In this document: one piece after another, positions 1-10,687 of the stretch
Position numbering within the stretch: the stretch's first letter is position 1
Layout of the letters: the number at the start of each line of letters is the position of its first letter
Origin: Sebastes aleutianus
Lineage: Eukaryota > Chordata > Actinopteri > Perciformes > Sebastidae
Length of the DNA: 64,000 bases
Direction of reading: 5' to 3'
Assembly (NCBI GenBank): GCA_916700875.1
Contig: CAKAKS010000060.1
Location: forward strand, 9,489,834-9,553,833
Program-made: the position numbers and the translations under genes
The notes under the pieces: generated by a model
Databases searched by the model: none
The model's input: the letters and a program-made list of their open reading frames with translations, nothing else
Told to the model about the DNA's origin: nothing

Positions 1-8
1 GGTGGAGT

Positions 9-2860
9 TTAAGGAAGTGTGTCTCTCAGGTGAGGAGAGGACTTCCACACACCTGAGTGTCCACCATGACAGCTCCACTTCACACTCATCTGTGCTCCCG
101 AGTGGAAAACCTCCTTCTCCTCGATGGGCTGCCCGCACGTCTGACACACCCTGAACAGCTCCATCAGGCTGCGGCGGTGAACTATAGCGCAGTCCTGGTC
201 GGCGGCGTCCTCATCAGACTCGTCAGATGTTGTTATTGAGTTGAACTCTGGTTCTGAGTGGAGGCTGTCGTCCAGCGGGTCGACTGACACCACGATGCAG
301 TAACTGTCATCTGCTGCTGCTGCTGCTGCTGGAGGAGACTGAGAGGAGCTGCCTGCAGCCGCACATGTCGCCTGGAACAACACAACCACAGAGACAAAAC
401 AGCTCAACAGTGACCTGGCTCATATAGACATAACTTGCTGAAGTCTGAACACGTCATTTCAAATGCAGTGGCCGATACCGATGACATTAACCTGAAATCT
501 CTTAAAGGAACAGTGTGTAGGATTCGGTGACATCTAGTGGTGTGGTTGCAGACTGCAACCAACTGAGTACCCCTCCGCTCACTCCTCCCTTTCAAGACCG
601 CGGTAACATTAGGGCATTCGCAATAACTGCAATATTGCAACACTGCGCTGTTGACAAGCCAACCGCAGGGGATGGCAAGCCACCGCCACAACCGCTGTGT
701 TCACGTTGTTCCTTTTTTTTGCGTGTTATTTGTACACCATGTAGTCTGTATTGACTGCAATGTAAACATAAATCTGCTACGCTCAGAGCTAGTGACGTAG
801 AATTAAAAGTGAGACCGCTGATGTTGGATGGATCCAACAGACATACAACTTTTAACCAGAGATCGATGTTTGTGTCCCAAAGCGTTGTTGAGTTATTTTG
901 AAGTTACGTTTGTGACGTGTTTTTAGTGTCGTTAGTGATGTGTTTTCCGTACTTCTGTTTTGTTGTTTCCGTACGTATTTTACTTAGTTTCCGTACTTAT
1001 TTTAAGCCCAACCATGATGTTTTTACTAAACACAACAGCTTTTTTCAGTGTCTCAGCTGAAAAAACGCTGCACCTCATTGCCCTCCTTTGTTCTGTATTT
1101 AAAAACAAACCGGTATTTAATTAGTTTTAAAACAGTCGTCTTTGTCATTGTAAAAGCAACAATCTACCTAAAAATAGCCTAATTATAAAGCTCATTTATA
1201 CAGCACTAAAATCAGGATAAATTAAGTAATTGGCAAAAAAAAAAAGGCAATAATAGTGCATATGGCACTGTTGAGCCAATCATTATCACCGTAGGGGACA
1301 TTCCTTCCCTATGACCTACTGTATATTATTATAGGCTAAACTACCAGCAGTATATAAAGTCATTAAAATGAGCTCCACCTTTACCAGCCAAAATGCTCTG
1401 CCAGTGGTAAACAGTGTATTCTCCTGTTGGTACTGACTCTTGTTTTGAGTTGTTTTGTGGATTGGATGATTGAACTCTCTTTTAGTAACAAGGAACAAAC
1501 AAGACATAATGTCTATTTTACACTTTATTCATTTAATACACCGTCAGGAGCCTCAGTAGCGGTGGAGGATCCATACGCAGCCACAACAGCCTGGCACCTC
1601 CTCCTCATGCTGGTCACCAACCTGGTCACACGTTGCTGTGGGATGGCGTTCCATTCCTCTACCAGGATTCGTTGCAGGTCAGCCAACGAGGTTGTGTTGG
1701 TCACTCTAACGCGTACAGCACGCCCTTCAATGATGACAAGCCTTGTTTTGTCAGTGAGGGAGATGTCCCCCCACACCATGACACTGCCCCCACCAAAAGC
1801 TGTTACTCCATCGGTGCAACAATCAGCATAGCGTTCTCCGCGTCGTCTCCATACTTTGACCCTGCCATCCAACTTTCGCAGACAGAACTTGGACTCGTCA
1901 CTGAACATGACATTCCCTCACATGTTCAGGTTCCATTGTCTGTGTTGTCGACACCAGCGCAAACGGGCCTGACGGTGAAGGGCAGTCATTGCAGGCTTCC
2001 TGGTAGCCTTATGAGAATACACTGTTTACCATTGGCAGAACATTTTGGCAATTGTTTCTTGGGCGCTACCCACATAATCAGCTGTGCTGCTCATCCCACA
2101 AATACATGATCCTTACAAGTTGGACATCATTGTGAAGGTAAATAAACAGGCTTTCCAACGATGTAAAATACAATGCCAATTAGCATTGTTACAACAGAGA
2201 AATAATCCACCAAACACAAGTTTACGAACTTTTTTTCCCCAGTTTATATTATGCATAATGAGTACTTTTACTTTTGGTACTTAGTACTTATTTTGATGCT
2301 GATACTTTTGTACTTTTACTTCAGTGACATTTTGAATGCAGGACTTTGACTTGTAACAGAGTATTTCTACACTGTGGTATTACTACTTAATGTCTGAGTA
2401 CTTCTTCTAACACTGTATACAGATACATGTGTTGTTACCGACAGAGACAGGAGAATAGAAGACACCTGGACAGCCAGTGTGTATAATGAATGTTTACCTG
2501 TGTTCTGCTCCTCTTGGGAGCCGGCGGAGATGTGTCAGCAGCGCTGCCCGGCTCAGCGTGCTGTCTCCCGGGGAACACTGACGGCACAGCGCCGCTCTTC
2601 AACACCGGCTTGGGCGCGATGTTCAGTATCTTCGCCCGGAAGTCCTCCTCGTAGTCCTCGGGCTGGAAGTGCAGGCTGCAGACCCGCACCCCGCTGTACT
2701 TGTTGACCGGTGTGTGCTCGTCAAAGCGGGGGTTTCGTATCGCGTTCAGCCATGTTCTGCAGCGCTGCGGGTCTCTCGTCGGTAAACCGTGAAACACAAC
2801 CCCCATAGACTTGGCCTCGTCGTAGCCTTTACAGCCGGGAACACAGCACCTCCACGGCAT
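9..2860 (-). CDS. THAP-domain zinc-finger protein, two-exon gene
   Basis: Exon 1 is 2860-2498 (ATG at 2860-2858, donor CAG|GTAAAC) and exon 2 is 371-9 (acceptor TTCCAG|GCG, stop TAA at 11-9). Both junctions are phase 0, giving 241 aa. Residues 1-90 form a THAP domain: the C2CH zinc ligands are visible in CCVPGC near residues 5-10 and CSLHF at 61-65, with W36 and the AVPSVFP motif at 91-97. THAP domains bind DNA, usually as transcription regulators or as relics of P-element transposases. The middle is Ala/Ser/Asp-rich. The C-terminal part has CQTCGQPI and WSCHGGHSGVW, a Cys-pair motif found in fish THAP-like proteins. The frame stops soon after that motif, where related proteins usually run on, and no GT donor lies near the stop. 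The gene may therefore be C-terminally truncated. The intron holds the repeats described below. The splice model is inferred; the THAP call is firm. Confidence 0.82.
505..850. repeat. interspersed repeat common in percomorph fish
   Basis: The stretch beginning near 'ggaacagtgtgtaggattc' and passing through 'ggttgcagactgcaacc' resembles a dispersed repeat I know from perch-like fish genomes. Several short open frames here on both strands are by-products. Ends are approximate and the family name is not known to me. Confidence 0.45.
1388..2048 (-). pseudogene. decayed Tc1/mariner transposase with a 36-bp inverted repeat
   Basis: Minus-strand translation between 1908 and 1525 shows Tc1 transposase blocks: MFSDESKFCL (the first catalytic Asp region), GGGSVMVWGDIS, and a C-terminal VEEWNAIPQQ...SMRRRCQAVVAAYG. 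The segment that should hold the second Asp and the Glu of the DD34E triad is absent; the frame jumps from IIEGRAV directly to the C-terminal block. More N-terminal transposase sequence continues in broken frame to about 2010. The stretch is bounded by 1388-1423 and 2013-2048, which are inverted copies of each other (34 of 36 bases). No flanking TA is evident at these ends. It cannot encode an active transposase. Confidence 0.8.
2258..2415. repeat. AGTACTTTTACTT-rich interspersed repeat
   Basis: Alternating 'acttttacttttggtact' motifs followed by 'gaatgcaggactttgacttg' resemble a very common fish repeat. A related short stretch ('ggtaactaagtacatttactca') appears in every unit of the array, for example near 14098 and 24478. 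Ends approximate. Confidence 0.5.
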
Positions 2861-3134
2861 CGTTACAGCGCCGAACCGACGAAAACACACTGATAAAGTG
2901 TGAAATGTAAAAAAAATACTGTTAGTTTGCGTCTGTAGCGGCACAATATGTAGTTTCACATGTAAACAGGCTGGTTAGTAAAGGCAGTACGGTAGCTGAA
3001 CAAGCTCTTCTTCTACCATCAGATTTCCGGCAGATTTTACGCTGCAAGGCGTAATGCTGCCCTCCACAGGCGGTTATCCGCTTTTTATTTTATATGTTTA
3101 GGTCCAGGCCAGCAGAGTATGGAGGACGGAACCT

Positions 3135-3550
3135 GCCGAAATAAATAACAAAAATAAATAAATTACTCTATAGATGGATAAATAAATGAATGACTAGTTG
3201 GATAGATAAATAAATAAATGACTAGTTAGATAAATAAATAAATAACTCAATAAATAACTAAATGACTAGTTAGATAAATAAATAAATAAATGACTCGATA
3301 GATAAATAAAGAAATAAATGACTCAATAGATAAATAAAGAAATAAAGAAATGACTCGATAGATAGGTAAATAAATGACTCGATAGATAGATACATAAATA
3401 ATTAAATGACTCGATAGATAGATACATAAATACATAAATTGATCCATAAATAAATAAATAGGTAAATAAATAAACAAATAAGTAAATAGATAAATAAGTA
3501 AATGAATGAATGAATGAATAAAAATAATAGATAAATGAATAATTAAATAA
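3135..3550. repeat. ATAA/GATA-rich compound microsatellite
   Basis: About 415 bp of imperfect AAAT/GATA tetranucleotides broken by 'gactcgatagata' and 'gactagtta' interruptions. The long minus-strand open frames over it (Tyr/Leu/Ile-rich) only reflect the repeat and are not genes. Confidence 0.9.
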
Positions 3551-3761
3551 AGGGGATGCAGGGAGAAGAAAGAAAAAAACTAATATCATGAAAAATTGAA
3601 ATATTGCACACTTTAACCTCCTCAGACCACAAATACTCTTAAAATATAACAATCAGTGAAGGACAAATCACTGTGTAAGCAGTAATACGGAATAAAGGTT
3701 GTCTTGTCACCATGTTATGTACAGTATATATGTAGTATCAGGTGTCGTTACCTTTGTACAG

Positions 3762-3905
3762 AGCCAGGCTAGCTGTTTGCCCCTGTCTCCAGTCTTTATG
3801 CTAAGCTAAGCTAATTAGCTGCTGGTTGTAGCTTCTTCTTCACTGCTCAGACGTGAGAGTGAATACGAATATTTTCCAAAATGTCGAACTTTCCCTTTAA
3901 GGTGT
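3762..3905. repeat. fish interspersed repeat (CTAAGCTAAGCTAA type)
   Basis: The run 'ccaggctagctgtttgcccc...tatgctaagctaagctaa...aacttt' resembles a dispersed repeat found near 3' ends of many fish genes. Boundaries approximate; no coding content. Confidence 0.4.
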
Positions 3906-3912
3906 GAGAGGT

Positions 3913-5968
3913 GGGCTGTATTCGAACCGCCTACTACATACTACTGACGAACGCAGTATGCAGTATGTACTGTATACTGTATACTGCATACTGCGTTCCT
4001 GAGTAGTATGCAGTATGCGACAGTTAGAGCGATGTATTTAGCAGTGTGCTAGACCAGGCTTTAGCCTTTAAACCAGCTCTTAAAGCACTGGACAAAAAAA
4101 CTAATTCGTACCACTATTGCAATACGAAAAATACAACTTTGTGATGTGTTGTGATATTTAAACAAACTATCCGTCAACAATGAAATAAAAGCCTCTCGTC
4201 TACAGACCGGTCTCTAGAGAGCTCCAGCCAGCTCATAGCGGTCTGTGAGCGTCACTGCCCCTGGCAGGCGCTAGCTAGCTGTCACGGCAGTTTGTGGAGC
4301 TGCTAAACTCCGAAATAATTGAAAATGTTCGATTCGACATCTAACATCGTAAAACTGTCAATATTCTAAATCTACACAGTTGATTTCTCACTTCAAAAAT
4401 GTTCAGAAGTGAATTTAGTGATGAAATGGCTACGAAAAATGTAAGAAAACGAGTCGTTTTTTTCTGCTGTTGTAATCGTAGCCTGTAGCGGTCCAGCGCT
4501 TTGCATTGTGGGATACAGTAGACGAGGTAGACTGGTCCGATGCATACTGGAGATTTTTTCCAAATCAGTACGACATTTTTGGCATACTGTAGGTTTTGCT
4601 TTTGCTCGCATACTACATTTTGGCCAAATCAGTACGTACTACTATTATAGTATGAGGTTGTACTACTAGTATAGTATGAGGTTGTACTACTAGTACAGTA
4701 TGAGGTTGTACTACTAGTACAGTATGAGGTTGTATTACTAGTATAGTATGAGGTTGTACTACTAGTACAGTATGAGGTTGTATTACTAGTATAGTATGAG
4801 GTTGTACTACTAGTATAGTATGAGGTTGTACTACTAGTATAGTATGAGGTTGTACTACTAGTACAGTATGAGGTTGTACTACTAGTATAGTATGAGGTTG
4901 TATTACTAGTATAGTATGAGGTTGTACTACTAGTACAGTATGAGGTTGTATTACTAGTATAGTATGAGGTTGTATTACTAGTATAGTATGAGGTTGTACT
5001 ACTAGTACAGTATGAGGTTGTATTACTAGTATAGTATGAGGTTGTATTACTAGTATAGTATGAGGTTATACTACTATTATAGTATGAGGTTGTATTACTA
5101 GTATAGTATGAGGTTGTATTACTAGTATAGTATGAGGTTATACTACTATTATAGTATGAGGTTGTATTACTAGTATAGTATGAGGTTATACTACTAGTAT
5201 AGTATGAGGTTGTACTACTAGTATAGTATGAGGTTGTATTACTAGTATAGTATGAGGTTGTACTACTAGTACAGTATGAGGTTGTATTACTAGTATAGTA
5301 TGAGGTTATACTACTATTATAGTATGAGGTTGTATTACTAGTATAGTATGAGGTTGTATTACTAGTATAGTATGAGGTTATACTACTAGTATAGTATGAG
5401 GTTGTACTACTAGTATAGTATGAGGTTGTATTACTAGTATAGTATGAGGTTGTACTACTAGTACAGTATGAGGTTGTATTACTAGTATAGTATGAGGTTA
5501 TACTACTATTATAGTATGAGGTTGTATTACTAGTATAGTATGAGGTTGTATTACTAGTATAGTATGAGGTTGTACTACTAGTATAGTATGAGGTTGTATT
5601 ACTAGTATAGTATGAGGTTGTACTACTAGTACAGTATGAGGTTGTATTACTAGTATAGTATGAGGTTGTATTACTAGTATAGTATGAGGTTATACTACTA
5701 TTATAGTATGAGGTTGTATTACTAGTATAGTATGAGGTTGTATTACTAGTATAGTATGAGGTTATACTACTATTATAGTATGAGGTTGTATTACTAGTAT
5801 AGTATGAGGTTGTATTACTAGTATAGTATGAGGTTGTATTACTAGTATAGTATGAGGTTGTACTACTAGTATAGTATGAGGTTGTACTACTAGTACAGTA
5901 TGAGGTTGTATTACTAGTATAGTATGAGGTTGTAATACTAGTATAGTATGAGGTTTTGAATGCAGCCG
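3913..5968. mobile_element. miniature inverted-repeat element with expanded minisatellite arm
   Basis: The left end (3913 on, 'gggctgtattcgaaccgcc') and the reverse complement of the right end (5968 down, 'cggctgcattcaaaacctc') match imperfectly over about 30 bp, the pattern of terminal inverted repeats. The inside begins with a perfect 18-bp inverted repeat (3949-3966 with 3981-3998, 14-bp spacer) and has no transposase. The right arm has been amplified into the 24-bp tandem array listed separately. No certain target duplication was seen, so the superfamily is open. Confidence 0.6.
4629..5955. repeat. 24-bp minisatellite, about 55 copies
   Basis: The unit is gtatgaggttgtactactag plus tata, 24 bp, repeated about 55 times with point variants (tac/tat, gta/ata, ata/aca). 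Each unit contains the near-palindrome tactactagta. Because 24 is a multiple of three, the minus strand has an open repeat of eight residues ending at 5762; this is not a gene. The unit resembles the end sequence of the surrounding miniature element, so it probably arose by amplification of its terminal repeat. Confidence 0.93.
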
Positions 5969-6033
5969 TTGTGTTTCCACAGTGAATCTGATCTTCTTCC
6001 TCTTCTTTATTTTCTTCTTCTGGTGTTCTGCAG

Positions 6034-6926
6034 GACTTTGGTTATACCGGCGTCATCGCTTTGTTGTTCTTCATCGCCTCCAGCGTCTTCACTGCAGACA
6101 ACAGTGGCACCGTCACAGAGAGATTTGCTGTGGTGAGAAAACGTCGAAAAACAAACTCAGCAGCTGATTAACACTCACTCAGCTGTCCTCTCCTAGTGTC
6201 CTTTGTTCCTTTCTAACTGTCCTTTTTTCCTTCTCTACCTCCTTCTCTCTTCCTCTACCTCCCCCTTTCCTTTCTTACATTCTTCTTTCTTTTTTTACCT
6301 CCTCCTTTCCGCCTCTATCCCCTTCTTTCCTTTCCTAAGTCCTCTTTTACTTCTTTACCTCCTCCTTTCCTTTCTTACATCCTTCTCTCCTACTCTTCCT
6401 CCTCCTTTCCTTTCTTACCTCCACCTTTTCTCACCTCCCCTCTCTTCTCTTCCTCCCCTACCTCCTCCTTCCCTCCTCTGCCTTCTCCTTTCCTTTCTTA
6501 CCTCCTCCTTTCCTCACCTCCCCTCTCTTCTCCTCCTCCCCTACCTCGTCCATTCCTGTTCTGCCTTCTCCTTTCCTTTCTTATCTCCTCCTTTCCTCCT
6601 CTATCCCCTTCTTCCTCCCCTACTTCCTTCTTTCCTTTCTTACCTCCTCCTTTCCTCACCTCCCCTCTCTTCTCCTCCTCCATCCCTCTCCCTTTCTTTC
6701 CTACTCGATAATTAAAGATGTTTTTTAATAATTTTTCGTCCTGCAGGCCTTCGGCTTCTTGGCGACGGCGATGTTCGTCATTGACCTCATTTTGTTTGTG
6801 AAGAATCGCGGGTTTCCCTTTAAGAAAGATGGGAAGCCGGAGCCCAGTAACGGCGGCCCGGCGATGGTGGAGGCGGGCGCGCCAGAGACGGCGAAACTCA
6901 ACACGGCGGCCAACGAAACAGATTAA
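6034..6926 (+). CDS. CKLF-like MARVEL transmembrane (CMTM-type) protein, last two exons
   Basis: Exon 6034-6132 (acceptor CTGCAG|GAC, donor GTG|GTGAGA, 33 codons, phase 0) encodes DFGYTGVIALLFFIASSVFT..., an extracellular turn and a hydrophobic helix. Exon 6747-6926 (acceptor CTGCAG|GCC, stop TAA 6924-6926) encodes AFGFLATAMFVIDLILFVKN..., the fourth helix, then a Lys/Pro-rich and Ala/Thr-rich cytosolic tail ending NETD. FFIAS and the FGFLAT helix start are typical of MARVEL proteins of the CMTM family, which are four-helix membrane proteins. I cannot assign the member (CMTM3, 4, 6 or 8 types are possible). The first exons are not recognisable upstream; the THAP gene and repeats occupy that space. 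Either the 5' part lies beyond the left edge with THAP nested in an intron, or this is a partial copy. Confidence 0.75.
6180..6710. repeat. intronic polypyrimidine (CCTCCTTTCCTTTCTTA) tract
   Basis: About 530 bp of nearly pure C/T on the plus strand fill the intron of the CMTM-type gene, in imperfect units such as 'cctcctttcctttcttac'. Open frames in it (Leu/Ser/Pro-rich on plus, Glu/Lys/Arg-rich on minus) are compositional. Long mirror-like pyrimidine runs can form triplex DNA. Confidence 0.85.
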
Positions 6927-8352
6927 CTCTGTTTCTATAGTTTGTTACGCAGACGTCAGATCATTTTACGCACTATTCCTTTAACGTGACGACAGGAGGC
7001 GGAGCTTCAGCGACCTCCATTTTTAAAGTCATTTTAAATCCTGTTTTTAGTCATTGTCGTCCGCCACAGCTGAGGACGCTCTGCGCTGCGATCATCAATA
7101 TAATCAATCTTCCAACAATGAATCAATCACCGTGCAGAGCGGGTTGTGTTCTGTGATCTTAAAGAAACAGGAAGCAGATGATTATTAAAAACTTAAAACC
7201 ATATTTCTGGAGGAAGAACAGAGACACTAAAACCACCGAACCACTAAATGTTCTGCTGTAAAGTTGATTTTTAAGATTTTAAACAACACAATGAATCAGA
7301 TCAATTTATGGATTTATTGTCTGTCATTGTAGCTGTACTGCTTTTCTTTTTTTAATTGAATATCTTGACATTTATTAACGAATTTTGCCTAAATTGACAA
7401 CGAAAATCAAATGTGTCATAAAATTCTCTTAATTCACTGAAAATTAAACTGTTTTTGGTAGAAGTCTCGTTGGGTCCAAGATAAATCTGAGAATTAAGAA
7501 TATTTTATTTAGTATTAATTATTTATTTCTGTTAATTCTCTTTTAAATTAGCTTTTTATTCGTGTGAAATATTGATGCAGAAAATAACTTCCACATTGAT
7601 CCAGATGAGAGAAATGTTAAATTAAACAGCTCCATCTGCTGGTTTAAGTAGAAATAGAAATAATCTGAAATAAAGCTGATGATTTTGACTTTCTTCAACA
7701 AAACTATGATGACAAACAGTCAAACATCGAGTCAGACATGACTTGTTGCTGCTGTCAATGTGGTTTTCTTTTATTTAAATGTTATCTTTAATCATCATAA
7801 AGATTCATGAAGAAACATGACATCCGTCATTATAGCTGTATTGATTTTCTTTTCTTTTTTTATTGAATATCATGACATTTATTAGCAAATTTTGCCTAAA
7901 TTGACAACAAAAATCAAATACTATGTCATAAAATTCTCTTAATTCACTGAAAATTAAACTGTTTTTGGTAGAAGTCCTGTTGGGTCCAGATAAATCTGAT
8001 AATTAAGAATATTTTATGTAGTATTAAATATTTACAATGTTTATCCTCTCTTAAATTAGCTGTTTTTTGTGTGAAATATTGAACACTTTAACCTGCTCAG
8101 ACCACAAAAAGTCTTATAAACATACCAATGAGATAAGGAGAAATCACTGTGGTGTCGGCTGTAATACTTGTCGCTATGGCATTTATTTTTTTCTGTTCAG
8201 GCCCTAAACGCCTCATGAAATTTAGACCCAGAAGATTTTAAAGTAAAGTGTGTCGTTAGTCTTTTCATGCGTGAAGCAGATTTTCAAGACTTTAATCTGG
8301 ATCGAGTTTCAGTTCACAGAGACGAGACGTTCTGCTGAACACACCTGAATAT
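6927..8352 (+). other. 3' flank of the CMTM-type gene with a 240-bp direct repeat
   Basis: A/T-rich, non-coding; probably 3' UTR then intergenic. Two direct copies lie at about 7322-7570 and 7832-8080; both run from 'cattgtagctgta...' through 'ttgcctaaattgacaac' and 'ctgtttttggtagaagtc' to 'gtgtgaaatattga'. They differ by scattered substitutions and small indels. Nothing else is recognisable. Confidence 0.6.
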
Positions 8353-8413
8353 ATACTCACCGGACACTTTATTAGGCACACCTGTTCAATTGCTTGTTAA
8401 CACAAATAGCTAA

Positions 8414-8571
8414 TCAATTCAATTCAATTCAATTTATTTTTGTATAGCGTCAAATCACAACAGAAGTTTCTCAAGACGTTTTATATATAGAGCAGGTCTA
8501 TGACCGTACACCATAGTTTAGAGACCCAACAGGATCCACCAAGCGCGCTGTGGCCAGGAAAAACTCCCCGA
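8414..8571. repeat. fish interspersed repeat nested in Tc1
   Basis: Starts with (AATTC)n and continues 'tttttgtatagcgtcaaatcacaac...agagcaggtctatgaccg...agagacccaac', a frequent fish repeat resembling part of a non-autonomous element. It interrupts Tc1 leader sequence, so it inserted after the Tc1 copy. Confidence 0.6.
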
Positions 8572-8655
8572 GCCAATCACATGGCAGTAACTCAATGCAT
8601 TTAGGCATCTAGAGGTGGTGAAGACGACTTGCTGAAGTTCAAACCGAGCATCAGA

Positions 8656-9018
8656 ATGGGGAAAAAAGGGGATTTAAGTGACTTTGAACGTGGCATGGTT
8701 GTTGGTGCCAGCCGGGCTGGTCTGAGTGTTTCAAAAACTGCTGATCTACTGGGATTTTCACGCGCAACCATCTCTAGGGTTTACAGAGAATGGTGCGAAA
8801 AAGAGAAGATATCCAGTGAGCGGCAGTTGTGTGGACGAAAATGCCTTGTTGATGTCAGAGGTCAGAGGAGAATGGGCAGAGTGGTTCGAGATGATAGAAA
8901 GGCAACAGTAACTCAAATAACCACTCGTTACAACCAAGGTATGCAGAATACCATCTCTGAAAGCACAACACGTCGAACCTTGAAGCAGATGGGCTACAGC
9001 AGCAGAAGACCACCCGGT
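8656..9018 (+). pseudogene. Tc1 transposase, N-terminal DNA-binding part only
   Basis: From ATG 8656 the frame encodes MGKKGDLSDFERGMVVGASR, a helix-turn-helix (LSVSKTADLLGFSRATISRV), the linker CGRKCLVDVRGQRRMGR and a second HTH region ending TTRRTLKQMGYSSRRP. These are the paired-like DNA-binding modules of Tc1 transposases that bind the inverted repeats. The DDE catalytic domain is missing: after residue ~121 the frame runs into the terminal repeat. About 120 of the usual ~340 residues remain, so it has no transposase activity. The open frame extends upstream to 8629 but the Tc1 start is 8656. Confidence 0.9.
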
Positions 9019-9023
9019 ACTAG

Positions 9024-9072
9024 CACCGGCCACTTTATTAGGTACACCGTGTACCTAATAAAGTGGCCGGTG
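9024..9072. repeat. perfect 24-bp palindrome at a Tc1 end
   Basis: Arms 9024-9047 and 9049-9072 are perfect reverse complements around a single base (9048). Both arms are Tc1 terminal repeat. The structure places two inverted Tc1 ends directly head to head, as expected from an aberrant deletion during transposition. Confidence 0.93.
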
Positions 9073-9079
9073 AGTGTAT

Positions 9080-10640
9080 TTGTTGATTGAGAGTTTTCAA
9101 ACACACCAAGACACACAAACCTTGCCAAAACCTTCCCATGAGCCTTTGCGAAAAGCACCTTGTTCACCCTGATGAGGTGACGGTGTCCTACCAGCCAGCC
9201 TCTCTCGTTTGACCTCTGACCTCCCTGTGGACCAATCACTTTATTATTGCACCACTTTAGAGAAATATTCCACTCAAAATACTCTCTGTTCTTCTCCCTG
9301 TGGATCGCTGACTGGGACGCCAGATATTTCCAGATGTTTCCAGATGTTTCCAGCTTCATTTCTTAGTCCTTTATTTGAAGCAGTCTTATGTTACAGACGG
9401 GCTTATTTCCTGTTTCATAAGTATATGTGTAGGAGCTCAAATGTATGTTTTTGATATTGTTTTATATTCTTAAACTTCTAGTGGTTTTTACTTCATTGTC
9501 TATTTGATTGTTATTCTTTCAATTTAAAGCTTTTAATCGTCGTAATCACTTTGTATTTTTTAAAATTTATGTTTTATGAAGGAAATTATACTGTTTGTAA
9601 AACTTTAGTACACTCTGAATATAAATGATAAAGATAAAAAGTAATCAGCTGATAAGAGTTCATCCATTACTCCCATTAATAGATTTTTAAAAGATGATTT
9701 TCTGCTCATATTTGAACTTTTATGCCCAGAAAATGAAGCGGACTGCAAGTTAAAAACAAATCCAGTGAACTGCCATCTGTTCTTCATGAGTGAAAAGTGT
9801 TTTTGTTCCTTTACATTCCTTTTGATTAGTGGTCACATATTTCTACTTTTTCATTGTGTCCAAAGTCTGAAACTTCAAAACAGACAGAATCAAAATTTTC
9901 ACAAAGTGGAAACAAATTTACAAATTTAAAAATTGATGTGAGCAGTTTTTACTGATGCTGCTGCAAGAGCTGAACTAAACAATCATGCAGTATATAACCA
10001 AGCAATATCATGAGATGTGTAATAAAACTGTGACATAATAATGAGATGTCAAGTCATACTTTTGACACATTAATAATGTACATTTGTTTTGGACTTCTGA
10101 ACAGACGGGACCTGGTTCTGTCTGTGAAAAAAGACTTTAAATATTCTGTAAAACATCACAGATACAAACCATCAGAAGATTTTATTGGGGATCCAAACAA
10201 TAAATGATGAGTTAATGATAGTTTTTTTTATGCTTGATATCCTTTTGCCATACAGTGATTGACATTTTGACAATCATACAATATATTAAATTTAATCATT
10301 GAATACACTGGAGAACCGAGTGGGAATCTTTTTAAATATAAGTATTTTCTGACAATCCACAAATCTGTTTTTATATCAACATGATTGACGTTCATATTCA
10401 GCACCAAATAAAGTTTATTTTAGAGAAAATAAATGTGTTTGTAATATATATATATATATATATATCTTTCATGATACTCTTCTGTTCTGTAAAAATAGAT
10501 TTCATCCCTACGTGTGTAACACAAAATACTGTATGAAGGTACAGTGAAGATTTCATATTGTCTTTTAAAATTGCTGCAATATCATCTCTGATAAGATCAT
10601 TGTATTATTCATATTCATCATTTAATAAACACATTTTCAA
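9080..10640. other. A/T-rich intergenic stretch, no gene seen
   Basis: I see no splice-supported exon, RNA gene or recognisable element here. A short (TA)n run lies at about 10446-10465. The small open frames on both strands have no known domain. Confidence 0.55.
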
Positions 10641-10687
10641 GAAATGTGCTGTTTTTTAGTTTTTTTATATATATTTTTAATTTTATC

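Larger units (their letters stand above)
372..2497 (-). other. intron of the THAP gene, repeat-filled
   Basis: The intron is about 2.1 kb with canonical GT (2497-2496) and AG (373-372) ends on the minus strand. It holds three interspersed repeats: a fish-type repeat at about 505-850, a decayed Tc1 transposase at 1388-2048, and an AGTACTTTTACTT-rich repeat at about 2258-2415. The rest is A/T-rich sequence in which I recognise nothing else. Confidence 0.6.
8353..9079 (+). mobile_element. internally deleted Tc1-like transposon
   Basis: The left end reads 'tatactcaccggacacttt' and the right end is its inverted equivalent 'aataaagtggccggtgagtg', both typical of a fish Tc1 group. The interior keeps only the transposase N-terminus. 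A separate fish repeat ('caattcaattcaattcaatt' through 'accaagcgcgctgtggccag', about 8414-8571) is nested between the end and the gene, splitting the normal Tc1 leader 'agctaatca ... ccaatcacatggcag'. The right end is a perfect 24-bp hairpin (see separate entry). Confidence 0.88.

Noticed and set aside
1427..2109. Plus-strand proteins opposite the Tc1 remnant
   Set aside because: The recognisable transposase blocks are on the minus strand; the plus frames are shadows.
5762..5980. Minus-strand protein of eight-residue repeats (QPHTILVI)
   Set aside because: Consequence of a 24-bp tandem repeat whose length is divisible by three.
6203..6715. Leu/Ser/Pro-rich 170-codon frame
   Set aside because: Polypyrimidine intron of the CMTM-type gene, bounded by its splice sites.
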